From Streptomyces sp. NBC_00193 (lineage in GTDB: Bacteria > Actinomycetota > Actinomycetes > Streptomycetales > Streptomycetaceae), in NCBI RefSeq assembly GCF_026342735.1, contig NZ_JAPEMM010000001.1:2356001-2420000 (forward strand): a DNA stretch of 64,000 bases, written 5' to 3'. Below the pieces are notes generated by a model, which was not told where the DNA came from, did not search any database, and was given only the letters and a program-made list of their open reading frames with translations. Position 1 is the first letter of the stretch. Each line of letters begins with the position of its first letter. Below, piece after piece: positions 49,441-58,473 of this stretch. The position numbers were made by a program, and so were the translations under genes.

Positions 49441-50237
49441 GCACGGCACTGGGCCTGGCACTGGCCCTGGTGACCGGCTGCGGCAACAGCGACGGCGACA
49501 CCGACGACGCCGGGCGTGGTGGTGACACCGTCAAGGAGGGCCCTCCGGTCGTCGTCGTGACGACCACCTGGGAGGGCGCCTTCGCCAAGGCCGCGGGCGC
49601 GCAGAACGTCAAGGTGATCGTGCCGCAGTCCGTGCACCACGCGCCGGACTACGACCCCAAGCCCTCCGACCTCGCCGCCGTCGCCGGGGCCGACTTCGTG
49701 CTGTACGCGCCGTTCGAGCCGTACGCCGCGAAGATCAAGGAGGCCGCCGGGTCGAAGGCGAAGCTGGTGGAGGTGAGCCTCGACAACGACGCCGACAAGG
49801 TCAAGGCCGAAGTCGCCAGGCTGGGCGCGCTGTTCGGTACGCCGGGCACCGCCGCGAAGTGGGCGTCGGACTTCGACGCCGAGTACGGGCGGGTCGCGAA
49901 GGACGTCCAGGCCGCCTGGCCCGGCGGCAAGAGCCCGGCGGTCGTGAGCCAGGTGTTCACCGCCTGGTCCGCGAAGCTGGCGGGCGCCACCACGGTGGGC
50001 ACCTACGGCCCCGAGGCGGTGACCCCGGCGCAGCTGGCCGAGCTGTCGGCGAAGAAGCCGGCGCTGGTCCTGGACAACGCGCACATGTCGACCGGCACGG
50101 TCCTGCCCGACTCCGGTGCTCAGCAGGTGAAGATCGTCAACTATCCGGGGAACGACCTGGACCTGCTGCCGGTCTACCGCAACGCGGGGATCGAGCTGAA
50201 GAAGGCCATGGCCAAGGCGGGCGGCTCCGCCGGGTAG
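49395..50237 (+). CDS. Metal ABC transporter substrate-binding lipoprotein
   Basis: A 280-residue TroA/ZnuA-like lipoprotein: signal helix and lipobox LVTGC (Cys29), then VVVVTTTWEGAFAKAAG and the first metal-ligand region SVHHAPDYDPKPSD (His81, His82). The usual second and third ligand motifs are altered (VSQVFTAW instead of VSHxAFxY), and only His230 (DNAHMS) follows. Metal identity is therefore uncertain. Starts inside the permease gene. Confidence 0.82.
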   Translation: MAPRTRVRSTSLLALSTALGLALALVTGCGNSDGDTDDAGRGGDTVKEGPPVVVVTTTWEGAFAKAAGAQNVKVIVPQSVHHAPDYDPKPSDLAAVAGADFVLYAPFEPYAAKIKEAAGSKAKLVEVSLDNDADKVKAEVARLGALFGTPGTAAKWASDFDAEYGRVAKDVQAAWPGGKSPAVVSQVFTAWSAKLAGATTVGTYGPEAVTPAQLAELSAKKPALVLDNAHMSTGTVLPDSGAQQVKIVNYPGNDLDLLPVYRNAGIELKKAMAKAGGSAG

Positions 50238-50339
50238 CGCGGAGCGGGGCAGCGCGGAGCGGGGCATCGGCGTACGGGGCCGGTGCCCCGGTACGCCGGG
50301 AGGGCGGGGCGGTCCCACCGGGGGCCGCCCCGCCCTCGT

Positions 50340-52064
50340 CTACGCGCCCACCCCGGCGGGCGCCGCGGCGACCGGCTCGGGGCGGGCCGTGGTGGCCTCC
50401 GGGCCGGGCGCGCCGTTCGCGAGGCGGGCGCGCAGGGCCGCGCGGTCGGGCTTGCCGGCCGGGGTCAGCGGGAGCTCCGCCAGCAGCAGCAGGCGCTCGG
50501 GGTGCTTGCGTCGGTCGAGGCCGCGGAGCGTGAGGTGTCCGGCCAGGGAGTCGAGGGTGGGGGGCTGCGCGCCGCGGGGGACGACGCAGGCGGCGAGGCG
50601 TTCGCCCATCACCTCGTCCGGGACCCCGACGCAGACGACGTCGCGGACGAGGGGGTGGGAGGAGAGGTCCCGTTCCACCTCGGCGGGGCTGATGTTGGCG
50701 CCGCCGCGGATGACGATGTCCTTGAGGCGGCCGACGACGTGGAGGACCCCGTCCTCGTCGATGAAGCCGAGGTCGCCGGTACGGACCCAGCCCTCGGGCG
50801 TGCGGTACAGGGCGTCCAGGTCCGGGGAGGCGACGTAGCACATGGGGGTCATGGGGCCGCAGGCGATGATCTCCCCGATCGCGCCGTCGGGGAGCCGTTC
50901 GTGCGTCTCGGTGTCGGTGATCCGGATCTCGGCGACCCGGGGGTCGGGGCGGCCGGCGGCGATGCCCGTGCCCTCGGACTCCGGTGCCGTGGCGCCCAGT
51001 CCGGTGTGGCAGTTGACCCCGTCGGCCGAGCCGTAGAGGTTGACGACCGGGCAGCCGAAGGCGCGGCTCGCGCTCTCGGCCGTGGTCTCGTCGAGGGGGG
51101 CGCCGCCGAGGATCAGGGCGGTGGGTGCGGGCAGCGGCGGGGCGTCGCCCGCGGATGCCTCGGCCTCCAGGCGGTCGAGCATCATGCGGATCATCGTGGG
51201 CACCCCGAGGACGTGCGTGGGCCGGTGCTCGCGCACCGCCGCGAGGGCCGCCTCCGGCGTGAAGTGGTCGAGGACGATCAGGGTTCCGCCGTGCCGGGCG
51301 AGGGTGACCGCGGTGCCGCTGGAGCCGAAGGCGGACGCGAGCGGCACGAGGAACAGGCAGCGCGGGGGCGTCCCGTCGGGCATCAGCGAGGCGAGGAAGT
51401 TGCCGCGGCCGCCGGCGAGGGCGTTGTGGGAGTACGCGATCATCTTCGGCTCCGCCTCGGAACCCGAGGAGACCAGGATGCGGGCGGCTCTGTCGGGGTC
51501 GGGCCGGGCGGGAACGAAGGCGGCCGGGTCGGAGCGCAGCAGCGCCGCGAGCCGAATCGTTCCTTCAGGCTCCTTGCCCGCCGCTCCGCCGGCCGCGATG
51601 ACATGGCGCAGCGCGGGCAGTTCGGGGGCCAGGTCCCGCAGGTCGGCGGCGTGGTGGTGGCCCCGGTGCTCCACGGCGGCGATCACCGCGACGGCCTCGG
51701 CACGGCGCAGCAGGCCGCGGGCCTCCTGGCCGCCCCGGCCCACGGGGAAGGGCAGGGCCACCGCTCCGAGGGCCGCCAGGGCCAGGTCGGCGATGACCGC
51801 GTTGCGGCCGTTGGGGAGCTGGACCCCGACCACGTCGCCGGGCCGTACGCCGAGCTCCGCGAGGCCGGTGGCCAGACATCGCACCTTGCGGTCGAGCGCG
51901 GTGTAGCAGAGCGTGCCCTTGGCATCGACGACCGCGGTGCGGTGGAGGTCGGAGATCTGGCGGGCCCGGAAGAGGCTGTAGAGGTCGAGGTCGGGGCAGG
52001 TTCCGTCGACCGCCCACGAGCGGCGCAGGCCCACGGGCAGCAGATCGTGCAGTGCGACGGTCAT
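50340..52064 (-). CDS. Acyl-CoA ligase-like (class I adenylate-forming) enzyme
   Basis: A 574-residue enzyme with the core motifs of the acyl-adenylating family: LVSSGSEAEPKM (A3 loop; the usual TSGTTGxPKG is altered, the lysine kept), NLYGSADG (A5), GWVRTGDLGFID (A8) and PLTPAGKPDR (A10 catalytic Lys). Probable reaction: activation of a carboxylic acid to acyl-AMP and CoA thioester. The ATG overlaps the stop of the CoA-transferase (ATGA). A C-terminal Ala/Pro tail is non-conserved. The substrate is unknown. Confidence 0.82.
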   Translation of the reverse strand: MTVALHDLLPVGLRRSWAVDGTCPDLDLYSLFRARQISDLHRTAVVDAKGTLCYTALDRKVRCLATGLAELGVRPGDVVGVQLPNGRNAVIADLALAALGAVALPFPVGRGGQEARGLLRRAEAVAVIAAVEHRGHHHAADLRDLAPELPALRHVIAAGGAAGKEPEGTIRLAALLRSDPAAFVPARPDPDRAARILVSSGSEAEPKMIAYSHNALAGGRGNFLASLMPDGTPPRCLFLVPLASAFGSSGTAVTLARHGGTLIVLDHFTPEAALAAVREHRPTHVLGVPTMIRMMLDRLEAEASAGDAPPLPAPTALILGGAPLDETTAESASRAFGCPVVNLYGSADGVNCHTGLGATAPESEGTGIAAGRPDPRVAEIRITDTETHERLPDGAIGEIIACGPMTPMCYVASPDLDALYRTPEGWVRTGDLGFIDEDGVLHVVGRLKDIVIRGGANISPAEVERDLSSHPLVRDVVCVGVPDEVMGERLAACVVPRGAQPPTLDSLAGHLTLRGLDRRKHPERLLLLAELPLTPAGKPDRAALRARLANGAPGPEATTARPEPVAAAPAGVGA

Positions 52065-53872
52065 ACGAAGCTCCAGGGGTCGGGAACGGCAGGGGCACCG
52101 TGCGCGTCCCGGCTGATCGAGCCGGCGAAGCGCGGGTCGTGGTGCAGGTCGGCAAGGTCGGTGGTGACGGCGGTCGCGCCGAGACCGCGCTCCCGCAGGG
52201 CTAGCAGGGCGTCCTCGGTGGACAGCTCCGCGAGCCCGTGCGTGAGGGCCGCGGCGCGGGCGTCCGCATCGGCCGGGGCGATCCAGCCGTCGGCGGTGCG
52301 CAGGGGCGTACGGAATCCCGCGGGCCTGCGGCTGCGCTCCCCGCGCCGGGCGCGGAGCAGGGCCGGGGCGGTGAGCAGGTCGGCGGCGCCGAGCAGCGAG
52401 GAGTCCACGCGGACCCCGCGTCCGGTGCGCTCGCGCAGCAGCAGGCCCGCGAGGACGGCTTCGGCGCCGAGCAGCCCGCCCAGTACGTCGAGCAGGGTCA
52501 TCAGGGAGGGCGCGGGGACTTCGCCCTCGGGCCGGGCGGCCTCGCCGACGGCGGTACGGGCCTGGACCATGAAGTCCGTGCCCATCGGCGGATCGGCGAT
52601 CCGGCCCGTGCCCCAGCCGCCGGTGTACGCGTACACGAGCGCCGGGTTCGCCCGCGCGAGGTCGGCGGAGTCCAGGCCCAGCTCGGCGGCCTTCCCCGGG
52701 GCCCAGTTGTGCAGGAACACGTCGGCTCCGGCCGCCAGCTCGGCCAGCCGCAGCCGGTCGCCGGGCGACTTGATGTCGATCTCCACGGCACCCTTGCCCC
52801 GGTTCAGGGCCAGCCAGCGTGCGGAGATCCCCGAACAGGCGGGCGGCATGCCGCGCAGCGGGTCGCCGCCCGGCGGCTCGATCCGGACGACCTCGGCGCC
52901 GAGCAGCCCGAGCAGATGGGCCGCGAGGGGCGCCTGCACGCGACGGCCCGCCTCCAGGACGGTCGTCCCGGCGAGCGGGCCCGGCGCGGTGGGCGCCGCA
53001 TGCGGGCGGACACGGCCGCCGGGGCCGTACGGGGCCAGGGTCCAGGGGGCGGCTCCGTCGTCCTCGGCGGCGCGCTCCTCCAGGGTCCGCAGCCGGCAGA
53101 CCTCGGCACCCGAAGCGGCCGCCGCCTCGCGGATCCGCTGCCAGCCGTGCGCCCGGGTGGTGGCGTGCAGGGCTCCGGGGAAGGGCGCGCACGCGGTGGC
53201 GTACCGGAACTGGAAGGGCCGCCAGCCGGCCCGTACCGCGTCGGCGGGGGCGTCCAGGGCCCGCCAGAATCCCGCCCAGGCGCCCGGATCCAGGGTCTCC
53301 AGCTCGAAGAGCGTGCCGTCGGCCGCGGTGAAGGGCGGCCCGCCGGGAGCCAGTTCGACGGCTTCGCCCTCGTCGGCGCCGCTCGCGGCGAGGTACTGGG
53401 ACACGACCAGCAGCCCGGCCCGGTCCACGTACGTGTGCGGCTGCGCGGCGGCGCCGTGGCACCCCCTGGCCCGGGCCAGCAGGGAGGCGAGCAGCCCCTG
53501 CGTGGTGAGGACGGCCGTCGCGGCGGTGGCGTAGTCGACGGCGAGCCCCCGCGGCAGGCCGTCGCGGCGGCCGTGCACGGCCATGATCCCGGTCGCGGCC
53601 TGCGCGGTCGCCTCGTCGGTGACGCCCCCCAGGGCCGCCTCCGGCGAGGCCCAGGCGACGGTGGCGGTCGCGGGGAGGCCCGGATCGGTGTCCGCCAAGG
53701 TGACGCGGGCCGCCCCGGGGTCGCCCCCCGCGGCCGGTCCGGCCTCCGCGGCGACCGCTCCGAGCAGCCTCAGGTGCTCGGCCACCGGGCCGGCGAGCGC
53801 GGGCGGTCCCGAGGCGGTGAAGCGCAGCCCGTCGAGCGGCCGAGCGGTCTGGGTGACGGCGGGTGACGCCAT
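52061..53872 (-). CDS. CaiB/BaiF family CoA-transferase, two-domain
   Basis: A 603-residue protein, longer than the usual 400. The C-terminal half (from about residue 300) is a complete class III CoA-transferase: VLEAGRRVQAPLAAHLLGLLGAEVVRIEPPGG, HNWAPGKAAELGLD, and GTDFMVQA with the catalytic Asp. The N-terminal half resembles a second, decayed copy without that Asp. First gene of the pair with the ligase; ribosome site GGAGAGG. Divergent from the dehydrogenase across a repeat-rich promoter. Confidence 0.82.
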   Translation of the reverse strand: MASPAVTQTARPLDGLRFTASGPPALAGPVAEHLRLLGAVAAEAGPAAGGDPGAARVTLADTDPGLPATATVAWASPEAALGGVTDEATAQAATGIMAVHGRRDGLPRGLAVDYATAATAVLTTQGLLASLLARARGCHGAAAQPHTYVDRAGLLVVSQYLAASGADEGEAVELAPGGPPFTAADGTLFELETLDPGAWAGFWRALDAPADAVRAGWRPFQFRYATACAPFPGALHATTRAHGWQRIREAAAASGAEVCRLRTLEERAAEDDGAAPWTLAPYGPGGRVRPHAAPTAPGPLAGTTVLEAGRRVQAPLAAHLLGLLGAEVVRIEPPGGDPLRGMPPACSGISARWLALNRGKGAVEIDIKSPGDRLRLAELAAGADVFLHNWAPGKAAELGLDSADLARANPALVYAYTGGWGTGRIADPPMGTDFMVQARTAVGEAARPEGEVPAPSLMTLLDVLGGLLGAEAVLAGLLLRERTGRGVRVDSSLLGAADLLTAPALLRARRGERSRRPAGFRTPLRTADGWIAPADADARAAALTHGLAELSTEDALLALRERGLGATAVTTDLADLHHDPRFAGSISRDAHGAPAVPDPWSFV

Positions 53873-53912
53873 GCCTCTCCTCTTCTCCCGGCCCGGCGAT
53901 CGGCCGGCGCCG

Positions 53913-53979
53913 CAGGTGATCCCGTACAGGTGGTCCCGTGCAGGTGATCCCGTACAGAGGTCCCGCACAGGGGTCCGTA
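53913..53979. repeat. 14-bp tandem repeats in the CoA-transferase / dehydrogenase promoter gap
   Basis: Units caggtgatcccgta, caggtggtcccgtg, caggtgatcccgta, then two shorter variants. Located in the middle of the divergent intergenic region; may be operator copies or a minisatellite. Confidence 0.7.
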
Positions 53980-54073
53980 CGCGGGAACCAAGGGGCGGGC
54001 CCGCCCGACCAGTTCCACGGGAAGGCAGTCGGACTGCCGTTCCCACGGGTTCCCGGCGTGCTGGAGGAAAGTG

Positions 54074-55279
54074 ATGGAGACCGAGATGACGGAAGACGAA
54101 GGGACCGCGGCGCACTCCCCGCACGAACCGGCCTGCACCGAGCAGGAGTTGAAGGACCGGGTCGCAGACTTCGTCCGCACGCACGTCATGCCCCACGAGC
54201 CCGTCCTCGACGCGGGCGGCCCCGCCGCGGCGGCGGCCCTGCGCAAGCTCCAGGCGGGGGCGAAGGAGGCGGGCCTCTGGGCCCTCCCGCTCCCCGGGGA
54301 ACTGGGCGGCCAAGGCCTCGATCTGGCACGCTACGCGCGCCTCGCCGAGGCCGAGGGGGCCAGCGACCACGGACCGGCGGCGCTGGGATCGGCGCCGCTG
54401 CTGGACGCGACGATGCTGTGGCGGCACGGCACCGACCGGGTGCGCACCCTGTACCCGCACCGGCTGACGTCCGGCGAACTGCGCGCCTGCTACGCCATGA
54501 CCGACCCGGAGACCCCGGGCACCGACCCGTACCTCACCGCCACGCGCGCGGTGGAACGGGCGGACGGCAGCTGGACCGTCAGCGGCCGCAAGTGGTTCAC
54601 CTCGCACGCCGCCGAAGCCGATCTGGTCACCGTCCTGGCCCGCACCGACGGGCGGCCGGGAGACCGTACGGGCCTGTCCCTGCTCGTCGTTCCCACCTCG
54701 GCGCCGGGCTTCCGGGTGGTACGGGAGCTACCGGTGCTGGGCGGGGCCGGCCAGTGGGAGATCGAGTTCGACCGGGTGCACGTGGACGCCGACCACCTCC
54801 TCGGCGCACGCGGCCGGGCCCTCGACATCGCCGCGGAACGGCTCCAACTGGGCCGCACCCTGCGCTGTCTGCGCTGGCTCGGCCAGACACAGCGCGCGTT
54901 CGACCTCATGTGCGCACGCGTGAACTCCCGTACCGGATCGCGCGGTCCGCTCGGCAGCCACCAGCTGGTGCAGAGCCACGTCTTCGAGTCGCTCCTGGCG
55001 CTGCGCACCACCCGGCCGCTCGTCCACGAGGCCGTGGCCGCGATCAGCGCCGGGCGGGACGCGCACGTGGAGGTGGGCCTGGCCAAGGTGGCGGCCGCCC
55101 GCATGCTCCAGCAGGTGACGGACGCGGCCATCCAGGTCCACGGCGCGGCCGGCCTGGGCCCCGACACCCCCCTGCCCGCCCTCTACCGCACGGGCCGTAC
55201 GGCCCGCATCCTGGACGGCCCGGACGAACTGCACATCACGGGGGTGGCCCGGAGGGTGCTGGGGGGATACGGGACGTAG
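54074..55279 (+). CDS. Acyl-CoA dehydrogenase family protein
   Basis: A 401-residue flavoprotein: N-terminal helical domain, the beta-domain FAD motif region CYAMTDPETPGTDP and WTVSGRKWFTS, and the C-terminal helical domain ending GPDTPLPALYRTGRTARILDGPDELH. It would oxidise the alpha-beta bond of an acyl-CoA. Start ATG 54074 (GTG one codon before) after GGAGGAAA. Divergent partner of the CoA-transferase/ligase pair, suggesting one acyl-CoA pathway. Confidence 0.88.
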   Translation: METEMTEDEGTAAHSPHEPACTEQELKDRVADFVRTHVMPHEPVLDAGGPAAAAALRKLQAGAKEAGLWALPLPGELGGQGLDLARYARLAEAEGASDHGPAALGSAPLLDATMLWRHGTDRVRTLYPHRLTSGELRACYAMTDPETPGTDPYLTATRAVERADGSWTVSGRKWFTSHAAEADLVTVLARTDGRPGDRTGLSLLVVPTSAPGFRVVRELPVLGGAGQWEIEFDRVHVDADHLLGARGRALDIAAERLQLGRTLRCLRWLGQTQRAFDLMCARVNSRTGSRGPLGSHQLVQSHVFESLLALRTTRPLVHEAVAAISAGRDAHVEVGLAKVAAARMLQQVTDAAIQVHGAAGLGPDTPLPALYRTGRTARILDGPDELHITGVARRVLGGYGT

Positions 55280-55282
55280 GCC

Positions 55283-56056
55283 TCACAGGAAGGGGGCCGC
55301 CACCATGAACACGCCCAGGGCGAGGAATCCCAGCGAGAAGAGCCAGCCGAAGGTGTACATCAGCAGTACCTCGGGCAGCGGGCGACGGGGGGCGTTGTCC
55401 CCGGGGCTGCGGGGGTCGTAGACGATCTGAAGGTTCTCCGACGAGCCGCCGAAGGTGGGCTGGTGGATGTGCTCGTTGCCGTCGGTGTCGGTGAACACGT
55501 AGGAGCCGCGCTGCCTGCCGTTCGCGTGGTAGGTCATGGCGCCGAGGACGGTGATGCCGCGCCGGGCGAGGACCACCCGCTCCACGGTCTTGAACAGGAT
55601 GCCGAGGGTGAGGGGCAGGCCCAGGCCCAGCGGGAACACCGCGAAGAGCACCAGGGGCCAGGCCTGCGGATCCGGGGCGGAGTGCCCCACCCAGACGACG
55701 TAGCCGATGTACCCGGCGGCGAGGAGCAGGATCCCCACCCACACCTGCCAGGCCTTGATCGCGGAGGGCTCCCGCTCGGTGACGACCAGGGAACTGCCCG
55801 CCGGGTTCCGCTCCGCGGGCAGGGCTTCGTCGAGGGCGACGCGGAACGCTTCGGTGGCTGTCGGGTTGTCGCCGTCGAGCCGGTGCACGACTCCATCGGT
55901 CAGGACCACCCGGAGGACCGTGTCGCCGCCCGCGCGGACTTCCGATACGGCTTCGAGGGGAATCTCCTTGCGCTGCCGGCCCTGCTTGACGATCAGGCGG
56001 TCGGGGCCGAGGGTCGCGGAGGAGTTCCCCTTGCTGAGGACTTGGGAAGAGGCCAT
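55283..56056 (-). CDS. DUF3592-like membrane protein
   Basis: A 257-residue protein: an N-terminal soluble PH-like domain (KEIPLEAVSEVRAGGDTVLRVVLTDGVVHRLDGDN), three hydrophobic helices (about 105-125, 130-155, 232-255), and between them a DUF3592-type beta domain (GAMTYHANGRQRGSYVFTDTDGNEH). Function unknown. The stop is only 3 bp from the convergent dehydrogenase stop, with no room for a terminator. Confidence 0.7.
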   Translation of the reverse strand: MASSQVLSKGNSSATLGPDRLIVKQGRQRKEIPLEAVSEVRAGGDTVLRVVLTDGVVHRLDGDNPTATEAFRVALDEALPAERNPAGSSLVVTEREPSAIKAWQVWVGILLLAAGYIGYVVWVGHSAPDPQAWPLVLFAVFPLGLGLPLTLGILFKTVERVVLARRGITVLGAMTYHANGRQRGSYVFTDTDGNEHIHQPTFGGSSENLQIVYDPRSPGDNAPRRPLPEVLLMYTFGWLFSLGFLALGVFMVAAPFL

Positions 56057-56125
56057 GTCCTGATCGACCCTCGTACCGGCGGTGGGGTTGCACGCGGAAC
56101 GATCACGAATACGTCTCCGTGTTCG

Positions 56126-57202
56126 TCAGACCGTACGTAGGTCCGCCAGCCCGGCCGATCCGGCCAGACCCAGCGCCAAGAAGAAGTCTCCCCACACCAG
56201 TTGGTGCCGGACGGCGAGTCCCTTGTCCGCGTCGTAGCAACCGTTCAGCAGGCGGCCCCGGACGACATGACGGTCGGCCAGGTGCTGCAGGATCTCCTTC
56301 GCGCGGCGCGCGTACGCCTCGGCCCGGGGCCCGGGGAGCAGGGACAGCTTCAGCAGCGCGACGGCCGTGACGGCGGCGGCCGAGGTGTCCACGGGCCCGT
56401 CCGGCCGGGCCGCGTCCGCAGCCGGTACGAGGGGCGCACCCGGCCCCGTCCACGCGTCGGCGAGCCGCTCCGCCAGCCCCCGCGGATCCCCGGGCAGGCA
56501 TGCGGCAACGGCGGGCCGGTGCAGTACGTCGGCCAGCGCGAGCAGCAGCCAGGCCGGTCCCCGGCTCCAGCCCGGAGCCGGCTCCGGGCACGCCAGCCAG
56601 CCCGCCCGCCCCTCGTGGGACCAGGCCGGTACGAGGTCACGGGCCCGGCAGGCCTCCGTCCCGGAGCCGGGGAGGCACAGGGCCAGGTGCTGCCGGAGGT
56701 GCGCGGCCGCGGCGGCCGGGCCGGCCAGGGCGAGCAGCGGGACCGTGCCCGGCAGCCCGTCCACCCGGGCCAGCAGACGGGGCCCGCCGAACGCCGATCC
56801 CCAGGGCAGCAGCCCCAGTTCCTCGTCCAGCGCGGCCGAACAGGCCTCCGCCGCCCGCGCACGCAGCTCCTGCGCCGCGGCGTCCTCGACGGCCAGGGCG
56901 GTCCCGTACCAGAGGATCAGCCCGCGCGCGGAGGTGTCGGCGTCCACCCAGCCGGCCAGCCGCGCGGTACAGGCGGAGGCGGCGGCCCGGTCTCGTGCGG
57001 CGCCCGTGCTGCGGGCCCTCAGCCACAACAGCCCCGCCCAGCACCCGCCGGCCCAGGAACCCCGGCCGGTCGTCGTCCACTCCCCCGTGTCCGGGTCCGC
57101 GTACAGCGGGAACCGCTCGCCGACAGCGTCCGCGGTGGAGGCGACCTGCCCGAGCACCTCCGCCAACGCCCGCTCCGCCCACTCGGCCGCCGGAACCGTC
57201 AA
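56126..57202 (-). CDS. GH88-like unsaturated glucuronyl/rhamnogalacturonyl hydrolase
   Basis: A 358-residue all-helical protein with GH88/105 landmarks in order: GEWTTTGRGSWAGGCWAGLLWL, RVDGLPGTVPLLALAG (the Asp of the catalytic region), WSRGPAWLLLALADVL, VDTSAAAVTAVALLKL, and VWGDFFLALGLAG. Family chemistry: hydration of unsaturated uronyl sugar ends. No signal peptide, so it is cytoplasmic and likely works with the upstream MFS permease. Start uncertain: TTG 57202 has GGAGG eight bases before and overlaps the MFS stop (TTGA); GTG 57232 is an alternative. Confidence 0.75.
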   Translation of the reverse strand: MTVPAAEWAERALAEVLGQVASTADAVGERFPLYADPDTGEWTTTGRGSWAGGCWAGLLWLRARSTGAARDRAAASACTARLAGWVDADTSARGLILWYGTALAVEDAAAQELRARAAEACSAALDEELGLLPWGSAFGGPRLLARVDGLPGTVPLLALAGPAAAAAHLRQHLALCLPGSGTEACRARDLVPAWSHEGRAGWLACPEPAPGWSRGPAWLLLALADVLHRPAVAACLPGDPRGLAERLADAWTGPGAPLVPAADAARPDGPVDTSAAAVTAVALLKLSLLPGPRAEAYARRAKEILQHLADRHVVRGRLLNGCYDADKGLAVRHQLVWGDFFLALGLAGSAGLADLRTV

Positions 57203-58473
57203 CGCCCCCGCCTCCGTTCCCGCACCGACCACGTCACCCCGACCGCGCAGGCCGCGCCGAACTCGGCCGCCACCAGCAGCCAGCCCGTCCCGTAGCGGCC
57301 GGCGTTCGCCAGGGGGCCGAAGAGGAGGGGGCCGACGGCGAAGCCGGTGAAGAACCCGGCGGCCACGAGGGCGGAGTCCTGACCGGCCCGGCCGGGGGCG
57401 CCGCGCTGCATGACCAGGACCATCGAGACGGCATTGGCCGCCACCGCGAACACCCCGACGGCCACCGCCGCCACCCACACCAGCGGACCCGCGCCCGGCG
57501 CCGCGACCAGCAGGACGGCCGCTCCCACCGCGCCGGCCGCGAGGCCGCCCGGCAGCCACTCGGCCCGCCCCGGACGGGCCGCCTTGGACCAGCCGACCCG
57601 CCCGGCGATGCCCGCGACGCCGAGCACCGCGACCAGCGCACCCGCCGCGGTGGGACCCATGCCGAGGCGCTGCGCACCGAAGAGGGCCACGTACGTATTG
57701 ACCGAGGCGATCCCGCAGCCCAGGAACAGGGAGAACACCGCCAGCCAGGCGATGGCACCCCGCGGGACGAGCGAGGCGCGGGGTCCGGCCGGGGCCGCCT
57801 GCGGGTCGGCGGGCAGGGCGCGCAGCGTCCACACCGCCGCCAGCGCGGCCGTGCCGGCGGCCGTCCACACCGCCCCGCGCCAGCCGACCCCGCCGGCCAG
57901 TGCCGTGAGCGGCAGCCCGGCGGCGAAGGCTCCCAGCTGGACGCCCGACTGCTTCATGCCGGTCACCGGCCCCCGGCGGCCGGGAGGCACCGCGGCGAGG
58001 ATCGCCTTGTTGGTGGCGGGATTGGCCAGGGCCTGGGGCAGCCCGCCCAGGCCGACGGCTGCGAGCAGGAACCCGGGGCCGGGCGCGGCACCGATCAGCG
58101 CGAGCGCCGCTGCGGACACCGACAGCAGGAGGACGAGGGAGCGGCGGGGCCCGATCCGGTCCACGAGCCTCCCGCCGAGCGGGGACAGCACGGCCGCCGT
58201 CCCGAACCCGACCGTGGTGGTCCAGCCGAGCACGGCGGGCGACACCCCCAACTCCCCGACCAGGCGCGGACCGAGCGCACCGAGGAGGAAGAGCTGGAGC
58301 ATCGAGAAGGCCATGGCTCCGGTCAGCAAGGCGGTGAGGCCGCGCGTCGGCCCCGCGGCCACCCCTGCCGCGCCTGCCGCGCCTGCCGCGCCTGCCGCGC
58401 CTGCCGCTCCTGCCGCTCCTGCCGCTCCTGCCGCTCCTGCGGACGCCTTCACCGCCCCGTCTCTCTCCACCAC
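57199..58473 (-). CDS. MFS transporter
   Basis: A 424-residue major-facilitator protein with 12 helices; GGRLVDRIGPRRSL is the inter-helix 2-3 motif. Residues about 12-37 are an Ala-Gly-Ala repeat encoded by a 9-bp minisatellite. Coupled to the GH88-like gene, it is probably an oligosaccharide or uronide importer, but a drug-exporter role cannot be ruled out. Start GTG 58473 is tentative; a GTG at 58452 also fits. The repeat makes the N-terminal length variable. Confidence 0.8.
   Translation of the reverse strand: MVERDGAVKASAGAAGAAGAAGAAGAAGAAGAAGAAGVAAGPTRGLTALLTGAMAFSMLQLFLLGALGPRLVGELGVSPAVLGWTTTVGFGTAAVLSPLGGRLVDRIGPRRSLVLLLSVSAAALALIGAAPGPGFLLAAVGLGGLPQALANPATNKAILAAVPPGRRGPVTGMKQSGVQLGAFAAGLPLTALAGGVGWRGAVWTAAGTAALAAVWTLRALPADPQAAPAGPRASLVPRGAIAWLAVFSLFLGCGIASVNTYVALFGAQRLGMGPTAAGALVAVLGVAGIAGRVGWSKAARPGRAEWLPGGLAAGAVGAAVLLVAAPGAGPLVWVAAVAVGVFAVAANAVSMVLVMQRGAPGRAGQDSALVAAGFFTGFAVGPLLFGPLANAGRYGTGWLLVAAEFGAACAVGVTWSVRERRRGR
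58364..58440. repeat. 9-bp coding minisatellite at the start of the MFS gene
   Basis: Eight and a half copies of cctgccgcg, switching midway to cctgccgct. Each unit encodes Ala-Gly-Ala/Ala-Ala-Gly on the minus strand. Perfect repeats like these are prone to slippage. Confidence 0.85.

Noticed and set aside
50340..55279. Polyketide or non-ribosomal peptide cluster
   Set aside because: A ligase, CoA-transferase and dehydrogenase occur, but no ketosynthase, carrier protein or condensation domain is seen.
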